Shown here: positions 57,300-64,000 of the stretch, in pieces | Layout of the letters: each line of letters opens with the position of its first letter | Numbering within the stretch: the first letter of the stretch is position 1 | Assembly (NCBI RefSeq): GCF_964355755.1 | Contig: NC_092672.1 | Span: forward strand, 12,582,501 to 12,646,500 | Length of the DNA stretch: 64,000 nt | Origin: Antedon mediterranea | Taxonomy: Eukaryota > Echinodermata > Crinoidea > Comatulida > Antedonidae | Reading direction: 5' to 3' | Notes under the pieces: generated by a model | Databases searched by the model: none | The model's input: only the letters and a program-made list of their open reading frames with translations | Told to the model about the DNA's origin: nothing | Position numbers and translations under genes: made by a program

Positions 57300-59090
57300 A
57301 TATTAACAATAATTATATTCACCCAAAATAAAATGAGAAAAAAAATGATGATAAAGTGGATATTAATATAAATCTGAACACACACTTTAAATAACTTTTA
57401 GAAACAATAAGGCACATTCCTTCAATTCTCTAAACATTACTGTTTTGATTTTTCATTAATTTTATAACTAGGCCTACATTATTTAAAATAAATGATAATA
57501 CATTTTCATTTTATTATTCATTATTCATGTGTTTCAATATGTATGAACTATGCTGTTAATGTATGTTGCCAACCATTATGACGGGTCGTTTAGGTCATGA
57601 CACAAGTAACAATCGGTGTTAGTATTTACGTGTATGTTCAATAGTAACGATATTTCTACTCTTAAAATAGTGTTTAAAATATCTAAATGAAAAAATCTTT
57701 CGTACACGGCCTTACAACATCATTGGAGATGTTTTGTTATGTTAGTAGGCTAAAGGCATTAATCAACCTTTTTACTGGTAGCTTGAACGTACAGGTCGGG
57801 GTGCAGGTTCATAATTGCCTCGCTAACGCTACCGTGCCAAACGGTAACGGCTTTACACCATTTTATTCATACCGTATTATAATAACCCTCACCCATCACC
57901 TCCATTTACACATGTAAAACGCTCTGAATAAATTACATAAGGAAACACTTTAAAATAGTGTTGAAATACTAAACATATTCCAATGTGTATCACTAAGGAA
58001 AACATGTCATTTGTTTATGAAGAATGCACGTTTCAAATGTTTCCCATACATAATGGAGTGAAATGAACTGTATTGTTTATTTAATGAATTGTTTAGAATA
58101 ACCTAAAGAAAGAGAACAAAGAAAATGGTTGAATCCTCTTTACCAGCATCTCAGGGCCCGTTTCACAATGAGTCATGTGATAAAATTATAGTATAAGCTG
58201 TCACACCCATAATGTATAAGAAGAAATTTACATCGATCATATCCTTTAAACAAACATGTGACAATATTTTATATTATCTAAACAATAAGTGTTTCTGTGC
58301 GTATTTCGATTCAAATGTTTTGTATGTTAATGTGTTCAGTACACCAATGGCAAAGCATCTAATAAATATAACGCCTGTATCATCCGCTTACGCCCAACCT
58401 CACCCGACCCTTCTCCTGCCTTTATGTTATATACAGATTCAGCATCTGTATGCATATTACATCATTTTGAATAAACAGATAATGCCACATGCAGTGTGAT
58501 ACCGAGATTAGTGGGATCTGTGTAGCAATTTGGCATCAGTAGTGTGATTGATTGATTAAATTTTGCACTAGAAACAAACGTAATATCACAATATAGTCAG
58601 TTTTGCAGAATATACATTTTCTATTGCAGCATGGTTGTAAGAACTAAATACGTTTCTCTTAAATATTATAGGAAACCTATAAAATGTATTGCAATGAATG
58701 GTTGGTTCAGTTCCCATTCGTTCTTTCTCATATTGCTTATTCATGCACAGCTAAGCGGTCATTTTTGTTGGACCAAACACGTATTGAAAACTCCCATAAT
58801 GCATAATTCAGCTAGTAACCAGCGCAAAGTTGTGTCTTGATAACGATAACATTGATCAACATCACGTCACATAGGACAAAAAATATCATTTTGTTGTAAT
58901 TATTGTAAAACATCAGTTCCAATTGATGAACAATTTTATTTAGATAAGACACATTATTATCATGATTATTGTTGCAAACTTGCTCCTTATAATACAATGG
59001 TGGTAAAACATCAGTTCAGTTCATCTAAAATTCTCGGTATCTCATTATTAAACTTGAATTGAGATACATTATTTAATATCATTATCAATA
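57300..59090. other. Intergenic region
   Basis: Several short open frames, none with recognisable domains or splice context. Confidence 0.45.
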
Positions 59091-59104
59091 TCATGACAAT
59101 TTAC

Positions 59105-59315
59105 AACTCCACTCCCAAAGACTTAATAATAAGTCTTTGTCTATGTAGAGCATCTTGTGTATATGTTTGTCTTATATGTTCTAGTGCAGTATATGGAGAG
59201 CCATCTCGATAGTGCTTTGCACTCATGGCAATCCTCAGGGTGCTGCACCGCTGTGTTGTCATGTATGTTTGCCTGAAAATTAAATAAAATAAAAATAAAA
59301 ATAAATAAATAATAT
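59105..59315 (+). mobile_element. Possible LINE 3' end
   Basis: 'gcaatcctcagggtgctgca' and 'tgtatgtttgcctgaaaatt' are followed by an (AAATAAA)n-type tail, as at a retrotransposon 3' end. No coding remains. Confidence 0.35.
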
Positions 59316-59319
59316 TCTT

Positions 59320-60580
59320 TAATTAATTCTTACTAGAAATAATAATAAATATTAATGTTAACGCATATACTAGTGGTTACACAACCAAATTCATTGAATG
59401 ATAATTATTTTTTCACGAATAAAATAACAGTGATGTTTCGGTAAACACACATGGTTACTCATAAAATGTCCAGCCATGACTTGATCGTCGTTCAATTATT
59501 ATTTAAATAAACTGAATGAAAATCAAATGTTTATACGTAAGCTATACGCATTGTGTAAACCTTTAAAATCCAGGTAAGCGCGTCTACATAAATTATGTTG
59601 ATTATACTGTACGTTCAGTTTAGACGAACGAGAAGCACAATTACGTGTACAGCAGTTATTATAGGCATTTACAGCAACAGATGCCCTGCGCGTATAGCCT
59701 ACAGACTCAAAATGACTTGAATATTATAATACACTACACTCTAGAAGGACGCTAATGTCTTTAAAATTAAAGTGATGTGATGTAAACGTGGTGAGTAAAT
59801 GCATAAGAGAATAAATAATCCAACCAAATTGAATAATATACAAATTCAATAAATCAAAATGTTTATAATTATCTACAACTATAAAGAATATTAAAAACTT
59901 CCATATATTTTGTTTACAGTAAAATAAATCTATAAATGAATGTATTCAATTAATTTTGAGTAAACACGTGAGGTAACATGTAATGTATGGACAAAATCAT
60001 AATTCAAAATATATTGAAATGAAATATAAATAATATTAAAGCATATTTGTTGACACTATTTTAAAGTAAACATTTAAACCTGAAAGCAGAGTAATTAGTT
60101 ATAACTGGTAACAATGTATTACAGTTATCCTGTACATGTATTTGTTGTTGTTGTTGTTGTTGTCTTTATATCTACTAATGCGAGGAAAGTCTGCTATGAA
60201 TTTATATAAGAACTATTTTGATCTGAATTTATCATAACATATAGAGTCCACTGCAGTATCAGTAGAACTAAGTGTCATCAATATCTACATTGTTATCATA
60301 ATCCGATAATAATTAGTATGTAGATTAGCATAATTAGCATAATATTATAAAATTATATAATTAGTATTAATATAATAATTATGTCATACCGTCGTTTATG
60401 GCGGTAAGACGTCGTAGACAATTTGGAACGCTATGCAAAATTATAATTATCGTCAAAAATAGTGCAACAATAAACCAATTCAGATCATATGTAATGAGAA
60501 TATGGTCTGCGCACAACTTACGTACCGCCCATATTTCGTAAGAATGTGAGTGAGTGGTTTTCTCAACCGTAGACGGGTCT
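59320..60580. other. Intergenic region
   Basis: AT-rich, with a (TTG)n tract at 60144-60165. Nothing else seen. Confidence 0.5.
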
Positions 60581-60584
60581 GCGA

Positions 60585-60909
60585 TTTTTTGTTCGTACAC
60601 AATTTGGGGACCCTTTATGTGAAAGATAGCCGAACTACTTCCTAAATATAACTACACCTAACCCTCTAAATAATCTCTATCTCACTATAAAGTAACACGA
60701 AGTTGCACATGGGGTTCGAACCCCATGCATCAACATGTAAAGTCCATAGTCTAATCCACTTGAATTCACAGACGGCATGACAAAAATTCGTTTGCATTAA
60801 CGAATTATAATTAGCTCAATTCTTACGTCACACCTTTATGAATAATGAATATTCATGCATATGTTGTGACGTTTCAGGAGGGGTCCCATACTTATGTACG
60901 AAAAGAAAT
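60585..60909. mobile_element. TIR element with internal tRNA-like sequence, copy 2
   Basis: Shorter relative of 42391-42850: ends GTTCGTACACAATTTGGGGA at left and GGGGTCCCATACTTATGTAC at right. The flanks inside ('gaaagatagccgaactactt', 'aaccctctaaataatctct') match copy 1. The tRNA-like part is at 60705-60776. Confidence 0.75.
60705..60776 (-). other. tRNA-like sequence, copy 2
   Basis: Minus strand: box B GGTTCGAACCC is intact, box A is mutated (AATTCAAGTGG). The body aligns with 42645-42716, including 'ctatggactttacatg'. Confidence 0.55.
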
Positions 60910-60914
60910 ACCGC

Positions 60915-61535
60915 GGCCGGTCTCATCCTCAAACACTTACAATTACAATCCTCTCTCCCCGAAATGTACATACGTCTCATCATTGAACAACGAAAACAAC
61001 AATGTACCTTCAAACAGAAAACAAAACAACACAAAGCAAAATCAAAACATAAACATTCTTAGACAACATAACTAATATTTGACAATCTTTATGATTAATT
61101 TCTATTATTATTTTATTATGATAAATAACAAATAAAGCATTTCATTATTAAAATTAGCCATACACTAATCATAACACATTCAAATTAATTTTAACATTCA
61201 TGAATATTTAATGTTTGGATTTTTGACTGACCTGGGAAAACTACGCGAGCGTTTACGGTACTCGTAATAAACAATGAACTCTGCATAAACTCGTTTTTAT
61301 CACGTGGTAACGGAATCAATAATTGTCACTGTATTGACAACGTTATTATTTCCGTTTTTCTTTCATTTCTTTATTTTAAGTGGCATGGGTTAAAACACAT
61401 ACCGATTAAAATATTGCTTAATAGGGTACTTTTGTTGATATTTTCCGGTAGGCCTTTCACTTCTACTTCCTCTAACCACAAATGAGTAAGGCTTTCTGAA
61501 TATCAACTGATATAAATCTGATAAGAAAGTACTTT
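60915..61535. other. Intergenic region
   Basis: No gene or repeat recognised. Confidence 0.5.
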
Positions 61536-61538
61536 TTT

Positions 61539-61643
61539 TAGTACACCTCACTGTGTCGGTCGGTTGGTCGGATGGTCTGTCGGTCGGTAAACACTAACTC
61601 AAATGTGAGCACGCAACTGCAGCCATGTATATAGCCTTGTTTC
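61539..61643 (+). repeat. GGTC-rich element
   Basis: (GGTC)n tract then 'aaacactaactcaaatgtga', 'gcacgcaact' and 'cagccatgtatatagccttg'. The left end is mutated to AGTACACC. Confidence 0.6.
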
Positions 61644-61904
61644 AAGAAATAATGGAAACTATTGGATAGACAGTTATTAGATGCCGATACTGCAGACATT
61701 TCGTTTCGTGGAAATAATATGTGTTATGTGTCCTATTTTGAGCACTGACATTGCTTGCTTGCTTGCTTTGCTACGCTGTATTTAATGAATGCATGCACTA
61801 CTACTCCATCATTGAAACGTAATGTTACAGTGCTTCAAGATACCTTATAATAATAAATTAATAAATTATAATCTATAATCAATATTTTGAGTATACTAAT
61901 CATA

Positions 61905-62080
61905 CTGTAAATGATAGAAACAGTGCTCATATTCGGAACATGATCTCAAAATCGCGTCGAGCATAGCTCATTGGCGAAAGTTCCGTATTTTTTAGCTGTA
62001 TGAAAAAATGTCTCTGGCGGGTTTCGATACTGCAACCTCTCCCTTACAGGGCGAGTATCATACCACTAGACCACAGAGCC
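61905..62080 (-). mobile_element. tRNA-derived SINE-like element, copy 1
   Basis: Minus strand: the head at 62080-62012 begins GGCTCTGTGGTCTAGTGGTA, with a perfect box A (TGGTCTAGTGG) and a damaged box B. A body follows ('ttcgccaatgagctatgctc', 'atgttccgaatatgagcact') shared with copy 2. Confidence 0.6.
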
Positions 62081-62264
62081 ATCATGGTATTTTCACAGAT
62101 TTTCACCCACCACATACATTCTCTCATACAACAAACGCCCTCACAATCAGTGGAGGCTTAACAAGTCAGAATAAATTCCAACTTTAATTCGCAACGGTTT
62201 TTAAAATAATATTGTGTATATGTAAATCAATTGTGTTACGTAGCACTGTGTAAATTATATATAA

Positions 62265-62449
62265 ATCATACTGTAAATTATAGAAACAGTGCTCATATTC
62301 GGAACATGATCTCATAATCGCGTCGAGGATAGCTCATTGGCGAAAGTTCGGTATTTTTTTGTTGTATGAAAAAAAATGTCTCTGGCGGGATTCGAACCTG
62401 CAACCTTTCGCTAGCCTATTAGTGCTACAGTACCACCTATACCATTAGC
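62265..62449 (-). mobile_element. tRNA-derived SINE-like element, copy 2
   Basis: Minus strand: the head at 62449-62382 has perfect box B (GGTTCGAATCC) and an imperfect box A. The head differs from copy 1 outside the T-arm, while the body is nearly identical. It is not a functional tRNA gene: arms do not pair well. Confidence 0.6.
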
Positions 62450-62629
62450 ACATATTGTCAAGTAAAGGCATCCCAACCATGTTTGAGTATTACACTTTGT
62501 AATTGTGTTTTTGTAAAAAAATATAAAATATGCACATTTTAAACAAAATTAGCATCATAATTACAGATTTTTAATACAAGTTGGGTAGCAATGGATAGAA
62601 TATTTTATGGGCTTCATTTGATACCAAAT

Positions 62630-62703
62630 AATTATTTAATATTATAAATAAACCAAAATAAATGTGGACATTTATTTTGGTTTATTTATAATATTAAATA
62701 ATT
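62630..62703. repeat. 74-bp inverted repeat with 36-bp perfect arms
   Basis: Arm aattatttaatattataaat... (62630-62665) is exactly complementary to 62668-62703, spaced by GG. A single arm is found at 63230-63262. Confidence 0.9.
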
Positions 62704-62798
62704 CAAGTGTTTGGAATATCTTGGTAAATTTACCAAGCATTTTGAACCAATTTTTATTGTTTTATCACTTTTAGATATTAATTATGTTGTATTTTTTT

Positions 62799-62895
62799 AG
62801 TCGCGTGAACGCGACTCTATAGTTCACTATGTCGGTCGGTCGGTCTGTCGGTCTGTCTGTCGGTCCGGTATCACTATGCATTGTAGCACGCGACT
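62799..62895 (+). repeat. GGTC-rich element with both inverted ends
   Basis: AGTCGCGTGAACGCGACTCT at left and GCACGCGACT at right bracket a (GGTC/TGTC)n tract. It interrupts the tandem repeat of the right edge. Confidence 0.65.
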
Positions 62896-64000
62896 TAATG
62901 GCTGTTGGCCTAGTTATATCTAGGCTTAAGGGTAGTCTAGATCAAATTATCCTATAACAGTTGAGATATTCTTTCCTAAATTAAATTCATACAAATCTGA
63001 CTCAGGTCCTAGACTATTATGACATTAATTTTAACTAAAAATATTATTCATATTGGGTGTTACTTTGTCGAATATGGTACATTTATTGGTGGACATCTTG
63101 GATTTGACACCCTTAAGCTTTTTTAGAAAAATTGCAACATCTTTTTTTTTTTACTTTACAACTTAGAGAAACTAAATAAGCTGGAATTTTGCTTTTAACA
63201 AAAAATGACACACAATTACATACACTTGAATTATTTAATATTATAAATAAACCAAAATAAATTTCCACTATTTAATATACTCATTTTTGTAAAAAAATAA
63301 TAAAATATGCACATTTTTAACAAAATTAGCATCATAATTACAGATTTTTAATTCAAGTTGGGTAGCAATGGATAGAATATTTTATGGGCTTTCATTTGAT
63401 ACCAAATAGTTTTTCCAAACACTTAAATTATTTAATATTATAAAAATAAACATAACAATAATGCTACCAAATATTCATTTTTTCTATAAAAGTAATCAAA
63501 ATATGCACATTTTCCATACAATTAGCTTCATAATTAAATATTTTCAATACAAGTTGGGTAGCAGTGGGTAGCACATTATGTATGCTTTCATTTGATACCA
63601 TACAGTTTGTCCATTGGCATTTTAAAGAATAATTTAACCCGAAAATGTGTTTTTTGGTCATTTTTGGGTCAAAAGTTAGTAAAAGCATTTCCGGTCATTT
63701 TTTTGCAAAAACTTGTGTTAGACCGAATATAAATATTTTTATTCTGAACAATTTGACACCAAAACCAAATCTGTACGACAAGTGGTTGTCGAGATATAAG
63801 AACCACCCATTGTTAACGTTTGACCCCGGTTTTGGGCATGTTCGCCCCGGATAGAAAATTTGGCACATATCCCATGTTGTTCCTTGGGGTCAAATTATCC
63901 TATAACAGTTGAGATAATCTCTCCTAAATTAAATACATACAAATCTGACCCAGGTCCTAAACTGTTACTACTGTACAGCGAAAATAGCATCACGCTGCGG

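Larger units (their letters stand above)
62500..64000. repeat. Degenerate tandem repeat reaching the right edge
   Basis: Units with 'aatatgcacattttaaacaa', 'caagttgggtagcaatggat' and 'tcatttgataccaa' occur at 62520, 63300 and 63500. 'caaattatcctataacagtt' recurs at 62943 and 63891. No coding sequence. Confidence 0.65.

Noticed and set aside
62382-62449. Functional tRNA gene
   Set aside because: Box B is perfect, but D and anticodon arms fold poorly and the sequence continues into a SINE-like body shared with another copy.

Overview
The window looks like nuclear DNA of an animal, probably a marine invertebrate deuterostome such as an echinoderm. The reasons are AT-rich sequence, short phase-consistent exons with GT/AG boundaries, a death-fold ROCO GTPase gene, Ig-superfamily receptors, and many Helitron, LINE and tRNA-derived repeats. 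The species assignment is an inference. No bacterial-style operons are present.

Left and middle (1 to about 41 kb): a tandem locus of ROCO-type GTPase genes on the minus strand. Gene A (19191-40663) can be followed through 24 exons with every intron phase matching. It encodes at least 1233 residues: an N-terminal ankyrin-type cap, five ankyrin repeats, a Roc GTPase domain (G1, G3 and G4 motifs visible) interrupted by a long Ser/Glu-rich insert, a COR region, and a C-terminal exon that reads as two death-effector-like domains. The Met exon was not found. Gene B, to its left, contributes only a cap exon (6704-6797) and one ankyrin exon (2201-2305) before leaving the window. Between A and B, sequence matching the 3' flank of A is fused directly to sequence matching the 5' flank of A near 12.83 kb, as if a third gene copy had been deleted. 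The ankyrin exons lie in near-identical tandem intron-exon units, and one unit has lost its exon.

This locus is full of mobile DNA: four bounded Helitrons (two with paralogous empty sites visible in the same window), Helitron helicase remnants, an antisense LINE reverse transcriptase in the last intron of A, a LINE tail with target-site duplication and empty site, LINE 3' ends, and a DNA-transposase fragment.

Right part (42 to 64 kb): two intronless, three-Ig, single-pass membrane receptor genes on the plus strand (48003-49310 and 52542-53954). They are diverged tandem paralogues sharing a cytoplasmic motif. The rest is intergenic: two TIR elements carrying an internal tRNA-like sequence, two tRNA-derived SINE-like copies, a family of GGTC-rich elements, ATC-rich microsatellites, a 74-bp near-perfect inverted repeat, and a degenerate tandem repeat at the right edge.

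Inferred biology: ROCO proteins with death-fold tails and variable ankyrin repeats, next to Ig receptors, suggest a locus for recognition or cell-death signalling. Only the domain content is shown directly.
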